Notes under the pieces: model-generated
The model's database searches: none
What the model was told of the DNA's origin: nothing
Seen by the model: the letters and a program-made list of their open reading frames with translations, nothing else
Shown: positions 34,554 to 43,210 of the stretch, one piece after another
How the letters are laid out: the number at the start of each line of letters is the position of its first letter
Numbering within the stretch: the stretch's first letter is position 1
Program-made: the position numbers and the translations under genes
DNA from: Paractinoplanes durhamensis
GTDB taxonomy: Bacteria; Actinomycetota; Actinomycetes; Mycobacteriales; Micromonosporaceae
Length of the DNA stretch: 64,000 nt
NCBI RefSeq assembly: GCF_016862175.1
Contig: NZ_BOML01000025.1
Location: forward strand, 51,985-115,984
Reading direction: 5' to 3'

Positions 34554-36062
34554 TCAGCCGGGGATGCCGTTGACCGGCGGAACGGTCAGCGTGCGCTGCT
34601 CCGGCGTGCCGCCCAGGACGATCTGGCGCAGTGCCGAGTTGTTGGTGGTGCTGAGCTCGGCCAGCTTGTTGGCCGGGTTGGCCAGTACCTGAATGTAGTA
34701 CGTACCGTTCGGCAGATCGGTGATCTCGAACGACTGGCCGGGTCGTGACTGGCTGTAGGTGTCGCCGTTGCCGATGTCGAGGACCTCACGCACCGCGATC
34801 ACCGTGTTGGCGCCGCAGGAGGTGGAGAGGTCGGTGTTGTCCGGCCGCCACTTGGCGTTCGGCAGGGTGTAGTCGACCGCATCGGTGTTGGCCAGGCAGA
34901 ACGCCTCCTTGCCGCTGCGCTCGACCTGCTTCTGGTCGGCGCCCAGCAGGTTGTACTGCGCGAAGTCGGTGAAGTGCCAGTGCTTGTGGCCCTCCCGGTT
35001 GTCCCACTCCATGGTGCCCGCGGCGGTCGAGCCGACCTGGTTGCCGCTGGCGTCGAAGAAGTACTGGTACGCGTCCATCAGCTCGGTACCGGTACGCCGG
35101 AAACCGTCCACGAGCAGCGGCGACGTACCCCCGTTCCACACCGTCGCGCCGAAGTTGACGTACCACTTGCCGTCCGCCTCACGGGAGAGGTCGATCCCCC
35201 AGGCCGGCAGGGACCGCAGGTCGGGCCGCGGCCCGCCGGTCGGCTTCGCCTTGAGCGTCACCGGCCGCTTGGCCGGCGCCCGGTACGCCGAGTTGAACTC
35301 GGAGACCTGCACACCGGCGCGCGGGTTCTCGTCGGCGACGACCTCGGCCTTGCGCGCGGCCAGGCCCTTGCCGCCGTTGTCACCGTCGATCACGGTCAGG
35401 CTGACGGTGGCCGTCGACTGGTCGGCGGGGATGCCGAACAGCTGCTGGTAGGCCGGGTTCACGGTGGCGGTGGCGGTGTAGCTGCCGAGCGCCAGGTCGA
35501 ACTGCCCGCCCGGCTGGTCCGGGACCGAGGCGTCCCAGCCCGCCTGCACACCCCAGACCGCGCCGAGCGCGAACGGGTTCTCCCCGCCGCACTGGGTCGG
35601 ATAGGGCGAGGTGGCCGGCGCGTCCGGCCGGGTCCGCGCCGAACCCCACGTGTTGCCGCAGAACGACGTCTTGTAGGTGGTGACCACCTGACCGGCCGCG
35701 TCCTTGATGGTGATGCTGGTGAAGTCCTTGAGGCCGGTCAGGTCGGTGACCATGCCGGCCGGCATGGCGACCTTCTTCTTCTTGCCGTTCTGCACGACGA
35801 CCCGCTCGGCCGCGACCGGCTTGTCGTAGCCGGTGCGCTTCGCCCAGATCTCGAACGGGTCCTTGCCCGCGATCACGTGCAGGCCGAGGTCGAAGTACAG
35901 ATAGACCTCGTCGTCCCACACATAACGCTCGGCGGTGACCGCGTTCGTGGCCGCCACGAACTGCATCGGCGGCGGGTTCGCCGCCGCCTGTGCGACCCCC
36001 ACCCCCGCCGCGGTCAGCACCAGCACGCCGGCGGCTGCCCCGTACGTCAGAAGCTTCCTCAT
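34554..36062 (-). CDS. secreted lysyl-oxidase-like protein
   Basis: A 502-residue exported protein. The signal peptide (MRKLLTYGAAAGVLVLTAAG, ending AQAAA) is followed by about 260 residues of beta-sandwich text. A lysyl-oxidase-type domain follows, with WDNREGHKHWHFTDFAQYNLL supplying the copper-binding histidines. CLANTDAVDYTLPNAKW and REVLDIGNGDTYSQSRPGQ are also typical. The family uses copper and a lysyl-tyrosylquinone cofactor to oxidise amines, in animals crosslinking collagen. In actinomycetes the role is unknown, possibly surface-protein crosslinking or amine use. ATG 36062 follows GGAAGGAC. Confidence 0.8.
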   Translation of the reverse strand: MRKLLTYGAAAGVLVLTAAGVGVAQAAANPPPMQFVAATNAVTAERYVWDDEVYLYFDLGLHVIAGKDPFEIWAKRTGYDKPVAAERVVVQNGKKKKVAMPAGMVTDLTGLKDFTSITIKDAAGQVVTTYKTSFCGNTWGSARTRPDAPATSPYPTQCGGENPFALGAVWGVQAGWDASVPDQPGGQFDLALGSYTATATVNPAYQQLFGIPADQSTATVSLTVIDGDNGGKGLAARKAEVVADENPRAGVQVSEFNSAYRAPAKRPVTLKAKPTGGPRPDLRSLPAWGIDLSREADGKWYVNFGATVWNGGTSPLLVDGFRRTGTELMDAYQYFFDASGNQVGSTAAGTMEWDNREGHKHWHFTDFAQYNLLGADQKQVERSGKEAFCLANTDAVDYTLPNAKWRPDNTDLSTSCGANTVIAVREVLDIGNGDTYSQSRPGQSFEITDLPNGTYYIQVLANPANKLAELSTTNNSALRQIVLGGTPEQRTLTVPPVNGIPG

Positions 36063-36254
36063 CGATGTCCTTCCCGGTTGGAACCCTGTCGGGGGAACAT
36101 CCAAAAGGGAGAGTTGTGCGTTTCCTGTGAAGGAAACGACCGTTGGCACGAATTCGGGATGGTCACCGTCATCGGCCGAAAGTCATACCGGATGCCGTCG
36201 AATCCAGCTCAGGACGGATGCCCCGGGTTGCGCCGACCGGGCAGGCTGTCGGCC

Positions 36255-37274
36255 ATGACAATCGACGACGACAACCGGCCGGAGCGGCAGCGGGTCATCC
36301 TGACCGGCATCAGCTCCCGGGCCTGGGAGCATCCCGCCGACCGGGGCGCGCTCACGGCGCTTCGCGAGCTGCGTGGCTTCGACGACCTGGTCAAGGCGTT
36401 CTTCGGCATGTGGAACGAGCGGGGGTTCCGCCTGTCGTACCTGGCCGGGGCGATCCGGGTCGACCACCGACAGTACCCACGCGTCTATCAGCGCTTCACC
36501 GAGGCGGCGAGAACCCTCGACATCGAAGACCTTCCCGAGCTGTACGTCGAGCAGGCGCCCGTCATCAGCTCGAAGGCGATCGGGATGGACCGCCCGTTCA
36601 TCGTGATCAGCACGGCGGCGGTGGAGAAGCTCGACGACGAGGAGCTGCGCACCCTGCTGGGCCGCGAGCTCGGCCACGTCCGCAGCGGGCACGCCGTCTA
36701 CCAGACGATCCTGACCATCCTGACCCGCTGGGTCACCAACATCAGCTGGATCCCGGTGGGGGCCCTCGCGCTGCGGGCGATCATCGTGGCGATGTACGAG
36801 TGGTGGCGCAAGGCGGAGCTGTCCGCCGACCGGGCCGGGCTGCTCGCCGCGCAGGACCCGGCCGCCTCGATCCGGCTGTTCATGAAGTCGGCCGGCGGCG
36901 GGGACCTGTCGCAGATCGACACGGCCGCGTTCCTGGAGCAGGCCGCCGAGTACGAGGGCGGCGGCGACCTGCGCGACAGCATCCACAAGCTGGGCATGAC
37001 CGCGTTCAGCAGCGAGCCGTTCCCGGTGGCCCGGGCGGCCGAGCTGCGCCGCTGGGTCGACTCCGGGGAGTACGCCCGGATCCTCAGCGGCGACTACCCG
37101 CGCCGCGACGACGACCGGAACGCCTCGGTCACCGACGCGGTCAAGGACGCCGCCGCGAGCTACCGGGACACGTTCCGCGACTCGCCGGACCCGCTGGTCA
37201 AGCTGGTCCGGAAGGTCGGCGGGGGCGCCGCCGACCTGGCCGGTTCGGCTCGGGACTGGGTCAGCGGCCGCTGA
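36255..37274 (+). CDS. M48-like membrane protein with altered zinc motif
   Basis: A 339-residue protein of the M48 peptidase fold: an N-terminal helical region, a probable protease core, one or two membrane segments (SWIPVGALALRAIIVAM) and a C-terminal tail (SYRDTFRDSPDPLVKLVRKV). The motif that should be HExxH reads LLGRELGHVRSGH, so residue 137 is Arg (codon CGC) instead of His; Glu138 and His141 remain. The third ligand candidate, in KAELSADRAGLLA, is intact. CGC differs from CAC by one transition. Either the protein lost protease activity or the subfamily naturally uses Arg there. ATG 36255. Its end overlaps the converging oxidase gene by 14 bases. Confidence 0.75.
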   Translation: MTIDDDNRPERQRVILTGISSRAWEHPADRGALTALRELRGFDDLVKAFFGMWNERGFRLSYLAGAIRVDHRQYPRVYQRFTEAARTLDIEDLPELYVEQAPVISSKAIGMDRPFIVISTAAVEKLDDEELRTLLGRELGHVRSGHAVYQTILTILTRWVTNISWIPVGALALRAIIVAMYEWWRKAELSADRAGLLAAQDPAASIRLFMKSAGGGDLSQIDTAAFLEQAAEYEGGGDLRDSIHKLGMTAFSSEPFPVARAAELRRWVDSGEYARILSGDYPRRDDDRNASVTDAVKDAAASYRDTFRDSPDPLVKLVRKVGGGAADLAGSARDWVSGR

Positions 37275-39210
37275 GGAGATCGTCGTGGGCCGCCATGCTC
37301 TCCTGGCGGCCCACCTCCTCGCGCAGGATCGCGCTGTTCAGCCACTCGTCCGGGATGGCGAACGCGTCGACCAGCTCACCCATCCGCGGGCGGAGCTGCT
37401 TGAGCAGGTCGTTGACCTTGCCGGTGACCGCCTTCGAGCGGGCCGGCGTGATCCGCCCGTGCTCCAGGAACCAGCCCTTGTGCGCTTCGATGGTGGTCAG
37501 CGCGTACAGATCGCAGATCTTGGAAAGAAGGGTTTTGGTGTCGCCGGAAGCCCGGTCGATGCCGGCCACGAACGCCTCCAGGACCACCCGGTCGACATGC
37601 GCAAGAGCAACGTCAAGGACGTGATCCTGTACGTCGTTGAAGATGTCGAACGGGCGGTCCTTCTTCTGCGCCGCGCCCTTGCGGAGTCGCCGGATCACCC
37701 CGTCCAGCAGGTGCTTCTCCCGGTCCTCGAACATCCGCAGGTGCCAGCCGCGGTCGGTGAGCGCGACCTCCTCGTCCCGGCCCGGCACCGCGTCGACCAG
37801 CCGCTGGATCAGTGACCGGGCGGCGGTGCGCTCGAGGACCATCTCGCGCACCTGCTCGGCCACGAACGCGGCCCGCCCCCACCCGTCGAGCGAGCCGAAC
37901 GCGTCCCGGTAGCCGGTGAGCAGCCCCTTCGCGACCAGCTGCAAGAGGACGGTGTTGTCGCCCTCGAACGTGGTGAACACATCGGTGTCGGCCTTGAGCC
38001 CGGCCAGCCGGTTCTCGGCCAGGTAGCCGGCCCCGCCGCACGCCTCCCGGCAGGCCTGGATGGTGCGGGTGGCGTGCCAGGTCTGCACGGCCTTGAGCCC
38101 GGCCGCCCGCGACTCCAGCTCCCGTTGCCGGTGCTCGTCCACGTCGCCAATTGCTGTTTGCACCTCGTGCAGGGCGACCGTCAGCTCCTCCTGGGCGAAG
38201 GTCAGCGCATACGTGTGGGCCAGCGCGGTCAGCAGGATGCGCTGGTGGGCCAGGTAGTCGTTGAGGGTGATCTCGCGCGTCTCGCCGGGCGCGGTGAACT
38301 GCCGGCGGCTCTCGCCGTAGCGGACCGCGATGGTCAGCGCGCTCTTGGTCGCCGCCGACGACGAGCCACCGACCACGATCCGGCCGCGGACCAGGGTGCC
38401 GAGCATGGTGAAGAAGCGCCGGGTGTCGTTCTCGATCGAGCTCGTGTAGGTGCCGTCCGCCGCGACCTGGCCGTAGCGGTCGAGCAGCTGGGCCCGCGGC
38501 ACGCTCACGTGGTCGAAGGAGATCCGGCCGTTGTCGACGCCGAGCAGCCCGGCCTTGTGGCCGTCGTCGCCGATCGTCACGCCCGGCAGCGGATTGCCCT
38601 GCTCGTCGCGGATCGGCACCAGCCAGGCGTGCACGCCGTAGCTCTTCCCGCCGGTGATCAGCTGGGCGAAGACCACCGCGATCCGGCCGTCCCGCGCGGC
38701 GTTGCCGATGTAGTCCTTGCGGGCCGACTCGTGCGGGGTGTGCAGGTCGAACGTCTCGGTCACCGGGTCGTACTCGCAGAGCGTGCGCAGCTGCTGCACG
38801 TCCGAGCCGTGGCCGGTCTCGGTCATCGCGAAGCAGCCCATCAGCTTGGCCGCGATGATGTCCGGCAGGTAGGTGGCGTGGTGCTGCTCGTTGCCGAGCG
38901 CGACCACGGCGCCACCGAACAGCCCCCACTGCACACCGGCCTTGACCATGAGCGACAGGTCGAGCTGCGCGAGCATCTCGGCCGCGGCCACCGAGCCACC
39001 GGGGTCGGCGCTCCCGCCGTACTCCTTGGGGAAGGCCGCGCCGACGCCCGGGTCGGTGGGCAGCTCGGTGATCAGGCGGGAGATCCGCGCCCGGGCCTGC
39101 TCGATCGTCTCGCCGGGGACCGCGACGAAGTGCGAACCGGCGAGTTGCTTGCGGGCCTCCTGGCGCACATGCGCCCAGCGACCGTCGAGTGCGTCCTGAA
39201 GACCCGTCAT
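37261..39210 (-). CDS. acyl-CoA oxidase/dehydrogenase-like flavoprotein
   Basis: A 649-residue protein of the acyl-CoA dehydrogenase superfamily, long version. It begins with an N-terminal helical domain. The FAD/substrate middle follows (LMGCFAMTETGHGSDVQQL, then YIGNAARDG). Then comes the oxidase-type C-terminal domain with the catalytic glutamate in TTFEGDNTVLLQ and REACGGAGYL. EGDNT is typical of acyl-CoA oxidases, which pass electrons to O2, and of their long bacterial relatives. It catalyses the first step of fatty-acyl-CoA beta-oxidation. ATG 39210 forms part of a perfect palindrome shared with the divergent TetR gene, which is therefore its likely repressor. Confidence 0.85.
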   Translation of the reverse strand: MTGLQDALDGRWAHVRQEARKQLAGSHFVAVPGETIEQARARISRLITELPTDPGVGAAFPKEYGGSADPGGSVAAAEMLAQLDLSLMVKAGVQWGLFGGAVVALGNEQHHATYLPDIIAAKLMGCFAMTETGHGSDVQQLRTLCEYDPVTETFDLHTPHESARKDYIGNAARDGRIAVVFAQLITGGKSYGVHAWLVPIRDEQGNPLPGVTIGDDGHKAGLLGVDNGRISFDHVSVPRAQLLDRYGQVAADGTYTSSIENDTRRFFTMLGTLVRGRIVVGGSSSAATKSALTIAVRYGESRRQFTAPGETREITLNDYLAHQRILLTALAHTYALTFAQEELTVALHEVQTAIGDVDEHRQRELESRAAGLKAVQTWHATRTIQACREACGGAGYLAENRLAGLKADTDVFTTFEGDNTVLLQLVAKGLLTGYRDAFGSLDGWGRAAFVAEQVREMVLERTAARSLIQRLVDAVPGRDEEVALTDRGWHLRMFEDREKHLLDGVIRRLRKGAAQKKDRPFDIFNDVQDHVLDVALAHVDRVVLEAFVAGIDRASGDTKTLLSKICDLYALTTIEAHKGWFLEHGRITPARSKAVTGKVNDLLKQLRPRMGELVDAFAIPDEWLNSAILREEVGRQESMAAHDDLLSGR

Positions 39211-39230
39211 GGGTACGAACTGTACCCATG
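39208..39230. promoter_or_regulatory. palindromic operator between the oxidase and TetR genes
   Basis: Nine-base arms CATGGGTAC and GTACCCATG are exact inverted repeats around GAACT. The left arm contains the start codon of the oxidase gene (minus strand); the right arm contains an ATG on the plus strand that opens a 7-codon frame reaching the TetR start. Size and symmetry suit a TetR dimer. Confidence 0.75.
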
Positions 39231-39251
39231 CAGGTAGTCTCCGGGCTGTGA
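39228..39251 (+). CDS. possible 7-codon leader peptide (MQVVSGL)
   Basis: The ATG in the right arm of the palindrome opens a frame of seven codons whose TGA overlaps the GTG start of the TetR gene (GTGA). It could couple translation of the repressor to a nearly leaderless transcript. No ribosome binding site precedes it, so this is tentative. Confidence 0.25.
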   Translation: MQVVSGL

Positions 39252-39883
39252 AACGGGACACGATCGCCGCCCGCCGGGCCGGCGCCACCGACGACCGGCG
39301 CCGGCGCATCGTCGAGGCCGCCACCCGCGCGATCGAGGAGCACGGCACCGACGCCGGCCTCGGCGCGATCGCCGACCAGGCCGGCGTCCCCCGCCCGCAC
39401 GTCTACCGGCACTTCACCGGCAAGGACGACCTCGACGAGGCGGTCGCCCGGCACGCGGCCCGGATGCTCAGCGCCTGGATCCGCCCGTCGCTGACCGCCA
39501 GCGGCACACCGTCGACGGTCATCCACGGCCTGATCGACCGGGTCCTGCAGTGGGCGGTCGAGCACCCGAACCTCTACCGCTTCCGGGCCCGGCTCGGCTC
39601 GCCGGCCGCGGTCGACGAGCTGGTCGACGCGCTCGCCGCCTACCTGCGGGCGGCCGGCTACGACACCCGCCCACCGGCCTACGTGATCGCCGGGGTGGTC
39701 GGCATGGTCGACGCCGGCATCGTCTGGTGGCTCGACCACCCCGACGAGACCGGCGCCGGCGCCCTCGGCACCTGGCTGGCCGACCAGGTCCTGCTGGTGC
39801 TGCAGGACATGCTGCGCCGCATCGGCCTGCCGGTCGACCCGGCCGCCTCGCTCAGCCCGCTGTCCGGACCACCGGACAGCTGA
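39248..39883 (+). CDS. TetR-family regulator
   Basis: A 211-residue TetR-type repressor. The N-terminal DNA-binding domain reads RIVEAATRAIEEHGTDAGLGAIADQAGVPRPHVYRHFTGKDDL, the standard helix pattern (quoted here only as its key residues GLGAIADQAGV and HVYRHF). The C-terminal half is a helical ligand-binding domain, probably for an acyl-CoA. It is divergent from the acyl-CoA oxidase gene with a 23-bp palindrome between them, so it likely represses both. GTG 39248 fits the family start. Confidence 0.88.
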   Translation: MKRDTIAARRAGATDDRRRRIVEAATRAIEEHGTDAGLGAIADQAGVPRPHVYRHFTGKDDLDEAVARHAARMLSAWIRPSLTASGTPSTVIHGLIDRVLQWAVEHPNLYRFRARLGSPAAVDELVDALAAYLRAAGYDTRPPAYVIAGVVGMVDAGIVWWLDHPDETGAGALGTWLADQVLLVLQDMLRRIGLPVDPAASLSPLSGPPDS

Positions 39884-40046
39884 AGGTCGACTGCCGGATG
39901 CCGCGCGGGTGCCGCGGAGGTCCCACGGGATCCGGTCGTCGGGCCCTGGCGACCGGCTCGGCGGGGGGCATGGTGGAGGTGTGGGGCCACGTTCCGGCAC
40001 GGCATCATCGAGCACGAGTTCGCGGGAGCCGCAACCGTGGCCGTGG

Positions 40047-41147
40047 ATGGCGCTCGGTGTGGCCGATCCGCGGCGATGGTTGCTGGAGCGTGCGGAGCCG
40101 GCCGCCCGATGGGTCACCCTGACCGCAGTGCTCAACCGTCCGGCGGACGACCCGGAGGTGACCGCGGCCCACCGGGCGGTCGTAGCCGATGCGCCCACGC
40201 GGGCGCTGCTCGACCGGATTCCGGACTGGACGGCAGGCGACAAGCTCGGCGGCCACGACAGCCCGGGGTTCGCGCCGAATCTGCTGATGATGCTGTTCGA
40301 TCACGGTGTAACGCCGGGTGACGATCCGCGGATCGGCCGGCTGCTCGATCAGATGCTCGACCACCGGGACTGCGAGGGGCGCTTCGAGTCGTACGCCGCA
40401 CGGCGGGCGAGCGAGGCACCGGTCTGGGGGGCGCTGCTCTGTGACAGCCACGCGGTTCTCGACGTCCTCGTCCGTGCCGGCCGAGCCGCTCACCCGGACG
40501 TCCAGGCCGGTTTGCGACGCCTCGCCGCTGACATGACGAATACGGCACAGGGCCGGGCGTGGCCGTGCCGCCCGCATCCGGTCACCGGATTCCGCGGCCC
40601 TGGGCGACGGGATGACTTCTGCCCGCAGGTGACGCTGGAGGGTCTACGGGTGCTGGCCGGTGCGCAGCCACCGTTTCCACAGGCGGAGGAGGTATTGGCG
40701 GTCGCTCAGGTTGCGTTGCGGGCCTGGCGGATGCGCTCGACCGAGAAGCCGTACATGTTTGGCCACGGCACGGCGTTCAAGACCGCCAAGTGGCCGCCCA
40801 CCTGGTACGGCGCATACGCCGTCCTTGATGCTCTCGGCCGCTACCCGGCGCTGTGGCGGGGCGGGCAGGCGGACCCGGCCGACCGGGCCTCGCTGGCCGA
40901 GTTGGCCGCCTGTCTGGTCCGGTACAACCTGAGCCCGGACGGCACGGTGACGCCCCGTGCCGCCTTCCGGGGTTTCACGTCGTTCTCCTTCGGCCAGAAG
41001 AGGACACCGTCTGGTTTCGCAACCGCCCGGGTCCTCGCGGTGCTCCACCGCCTCGACGAGCTCGCAACCGACGCGGCAGCCGTCGACGTGAGCGCACTGG
41101 GCAGCTCGAAGGGTGGCCTCGGCACGGCCCGCCCACCTGCCTGTTGA
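40047..41147 (+). CDS. hypothetical protein with alpha/alpha-toroid (terpenoid-cyclase-like) character
   Basis: A 366-residue cytosolic protein I do not recognise by name. It shows repeated helix pairs with aromatic and Cys/His-containing turns (GALLCDSHAVLDVLVRAGR, DFCPQVTLEGLRVLAG, TWYGAYAVLDALGRYPAL). This resembles the toroid fold of squalene/hopene cyclases and prenyltransferases, but the DxDD and QW motifs are absent. ATG 40047 is a conservative start; GTG 39981, directly behind GGAGGT, is in frame and would add 22 residues. No neighbour links it to a pathway. Confidence 0.55.
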   Translation: MALGVADPRRWLLERAEPAARWVTLTAVLNRPADDPEVTAAHRAVVADAPTRALLDRIPDWTAGDKLGGHDSPGFAPNLLMMLFDHGVTPGDDPRIGRLLDQMLDHRDCEGRFESYAARRASEAPVWGALLCDSHAVLDVLVRAGRAAHPDVQAGLRRLAADMTNTAQGRAWPCRPHPVTGFRGPGRRDDFCPQVTLEGLRVLAGAQPPFPQAEEVLAVAQVALRAWRMRSTEKPYMFGHGTAFKTAKWPPTWYGAYAVLDALGRYPALWRGGQADPADRASLAELAACLVRYNLSPDGTVTPRAAFRGFTSFSFGQKRTPSGFATARVLAVLHRLDELATDAAAVDVSALGSSKGGLGTARPPAC

Positions 41148-41493
41148 TGACGTTTGACCGACCGACGTGGACCAGCGGACCCCGAAGGTGGCCGGATGAC
41201 TGCCGCACATCGCGGGGCTGCTCAGGCCTGCCCGGCGACGCGGGCCCATCGGCCCTGTCTCGCCACCCGATCCGAGCGCACCGTGGAAGACAAGGCCGCC
41301 AACCACCGTTACCGCTTCGCCCCGGTCGGGACGAGATCCACGAGACGAACTTATGTGGCAGTCATGACGAGACGTCGTCACCAGCGCTGAGGAATCGCTC
41401 GGTATCGAGATTCCCGACGCCGCCTCGGCGGCTGAACCTCGGACGACCAACAATCCGCTTGATACGGCTTAAATCCGCCTGCAGGAGGAACCG
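41148..41493. other. 346-base stretch without a recognisable gene
   Basis: Open frames here lack family resemblance and ribosome binding sites. The last 40 bases hold TTGATA and a GCAGGAGGAACC leader belonging to the following small gene. I see no repeat or RNA. Confidence 0.5.
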
Positions 41494-41652
41494 ATGCCGA
41501 CGCTATCCCAGCGCCTCCGCGAGTTGATGAACGACCCTCGGAGCAAGCGCCTCATTGAGCAGGGCCGACGCGAATTGGCCAAGCCGGAGAACAAGCAGAA
41601 GGCAAAGCGGCTGCTGGGCAAGCTACGCGCTCACCGCACTCAGGGCCGGTAG
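41494..41652 (+). CDS. small conserved basic protein (52 residues)
   Basis: A 52-codon gene too short for usual calling limits. It starts MPTLSQRLRELMNDPRSKRL and continues with a Lys/Gln-rich helix (KPENKQKAKRLLGKLRAHR). AGGAGG lies six bases before the ATG, a near-perfect ribosome binding site. I recall similar 50-60 residue proteins beginning MPTLSQRL in actinobacteria, of unknown function. The highly basic composition and helical prediction would suit nucleic acid or membrane-surface binding (inference). Confidence 0.65.
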   Translation: MPTLSQRLRELMNDPRSKRLIEQGRRELAKPENKQKAKRLLGKLRAHRTQGR

Positions 41653-41696
41653 AACCGCCGCGGGCGATGTGACTCCATCCGGGCCGCTACCGGCGG

Positions 41697-42680
41697 GTGC
41701 ACGGTCCCGAGATCGTGACCACACTGCTGGAGATGGCCGACGACGGCCAGACCCGGCCGACCCCGTCGGACGCCTGGCACCTCTTCCTCAGCGGCCTGCG
41801 GCAGCGCTTCCGGCTGCCATCCGGCCGGCCGCTAGCGGTGATCGCGGCGGTGCTGATCGCGTCGATCGTCGGCGGCTTCGGGGCGGCGGCGGGCTCATGG
41901 GCGGCCGAGCGGACCTTCGCCGACCTGCCGAGCCAGGCCCGGGTCGAAGCGCTGACCAGGCAGGCGTCCCCCGGCGACGACTACTCCTACGACCGATCCA
42001 CCTCGGCGTGGGGAACCGACACGACGATGGGCGCGCTGACCGTCTCCGACTGGGACCCGGCCTCCGCCCGTGACCGGTTCGCGGCCGACGGCTGGCAGGT
42101 CACCACGGTCCGGGACATGAGCGCCGGCGCCTTGGCATACACCAACGACCCCGCCACCGGGTCGATGACGCCGCTGCCGGTCCGCGGCAGCCAGTTCGAC
42201 GCCGTCCGGGACGGGGTGTTCCTCCGGGTCACCGGCTACGTCTCGCCCGGCCACGGGACCGTGTCGGTGATGCTGTGGCCGGACGACACCGCGGCGATGC
42301 TGCCGCTGATGCTCGCCGGGGCCGTGCTCGGGCTGGTCGCCGGCTGGATGCTGGCCGCGGCCGGGGCCTATCGGATGCGGCCGCTGCCGGCCGGTCGCCG
42401 CCGGGTCGCGACGGTTCTGACCGGACTGGCCGTCACCGCGCTGGCGCTACCGGCGTTCGCTTTCTACGTGAACATGACGCGGGTGCTGGGCCCCTCCGGG
42501 TCGTTCGTCAACACCGTGCACAGCGCGCTCAACGCGAGCCCGTACTGGTCGTACAGCACGCCGCGGATGTTGCTGCTGCTGACCGTGACGGGCGCGGTGC
42601 TGGCCGGCGCGGCCTGGGCGACCATGGGCCGCCGCGGCCGATCCACGCCGGCCGCCGATCAGATTCCGACCACCGGGTAG
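41697..42680 (+). CDS. membrane protein of unknown function
   Basis: A 327-residue protein with an N-terminal cytosolic segment, a first helix (PLAVIAAVLIASIVGGFGAAA), an extracytoplasmic domain of about 130 residues, then three helices (LPLMLAGAVLGLVAGWMLAAA, VATVLTGLAVTALALPAFAFY, MLLLLTVTGAVLAGAAW). GTG 41697 is the likely start, although no clear ribosome binding site precedes it. Similar proteins often follow a PadR-type regulator gene with overlapping ends; no such gene is seen here. A hairpin 18 bases downstream probably terminates the transcript. Confidence 0.65.
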   Translation: MHGPEIVTTLLEMADDGQTRPTPSDAWHLFLSGLRQRFRLPSGRPLAVIAAVLIASIVGGFGAAAGSWAAERTFADLPSQARVEALTRQASPGDDYSYDRSTSAWGTDTTMGALTVSDWDPASARDRFAADGWQVTTVRDMSAGALAYTNDPATGSMTPLPVRGSQFDAVRDGVFLRVTGYVSPGHGTVSVMLWPDDTAAMLPLMLAGAVLGLVAGWMLAAAGAYRMRPLPAGRRRVATVLTGLAVTALALPAFAFYVNMTRVLGPSGSFVNTVHSALNASPYWSYSTPRMLLLLTVTGAVLAGAAWATMGRRGRSTPAADQIPTTG

Positions 42681-42698
42681 ACCGGCACGAACGGGGGC

Positions 42699-42731
42699 CG
42701 GGGGCCGCCGCCGTCGACGCGGCGGCCCCCG
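42699..42731 (+). terminator. long GC hairpin after the membrane protein
   Basis: A 13-bp inverted repeat (CGGGGGCCGCCGC with GCGGCGGCCCCCG, 7-base loop) between the membrane-protein stop and the SDR remnant on the other strand. No T-tract. Confidence 0.65.
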
Positions 42732-42739
42732 GAGTTTCG

Positions 42740-43002
42740 TCAGCGCGCTATGCAGCCGCCGTCGACGTAGAGCTCGGAGCCGATGATGAACGAGGACTCG
42801 TCGCTCGCCAGGAAGACGATCGCGGCGGCGACCTCGTCGGAACGACCCAGGCGGCCGAGCGGGGTCACGTCGATCAGCGGGGTGCGGTCGATGTCGCCCA
42901 TCAGCGGCGTTTCGATGAAGCCCGGGTGCACGCTGTTCACCCGTACCCCCAAAGGCGCCCACTCGACCGCGACGTTCTTGGTGAGCGTGCGCACCGCGCC
43001 CG
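42740..43002 (-). pseudogene. short-chain dehydrogenase/reductase, C-terminal fragment
   Basis: The last 85 residues or so of an SDR: AVRTLTKNVAVEWAPLGVRV, VHPGFIETPL, LGRLGRSDEVAAAIVFLASD, and the closing YVDGGCIAR. In intact SDRs the text before GAVRTLTK is YxASK, containing the catalytic Tyr and Lys. Here it reads CQAGAVR, so the break lies within that motif at about base 43002. The Rossmann N-terminal half is missing. Beyond the break the sequence belongs to an unrelated fragment on the other strand. Confidence 0.8.
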
Positions 43003-43210
43003 CCTGGCACCCCCCGAGACACCCGCCACCGGGCAACGTCACTGCCAACGCCCTGACCAAGCTGACCGGCCTGGTCGGCACACTGACCCGCTACGGCGAC
43101 GCGAGCGTGGTGGCCGCCGCGATGACCTCCCGAGGCGAGGCCAGGCGAGCCGACCTGGTCGCCCTCGTCGGCGGGCGGAAATTGTCGGACCCGGGTTCTA
43201 CGCTGCCGGC
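43003..43210 (+). other. unidentified coding remnant up to the DUF1877-like gene
   Basis: The plus-strand frame reads GNVTANALTKLTGLVGTLTR, then YGDASVVAAAMTSRGEARRA, and ends in a stop that overlaps the next gene's GTG. The amphipathic helices look like real coding sequence, but I cannot name the family and there is no start. Probably the 3' end of a gene whose 5' part was lost in the event that truncated the SDR gene. Confidence 0.4.
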
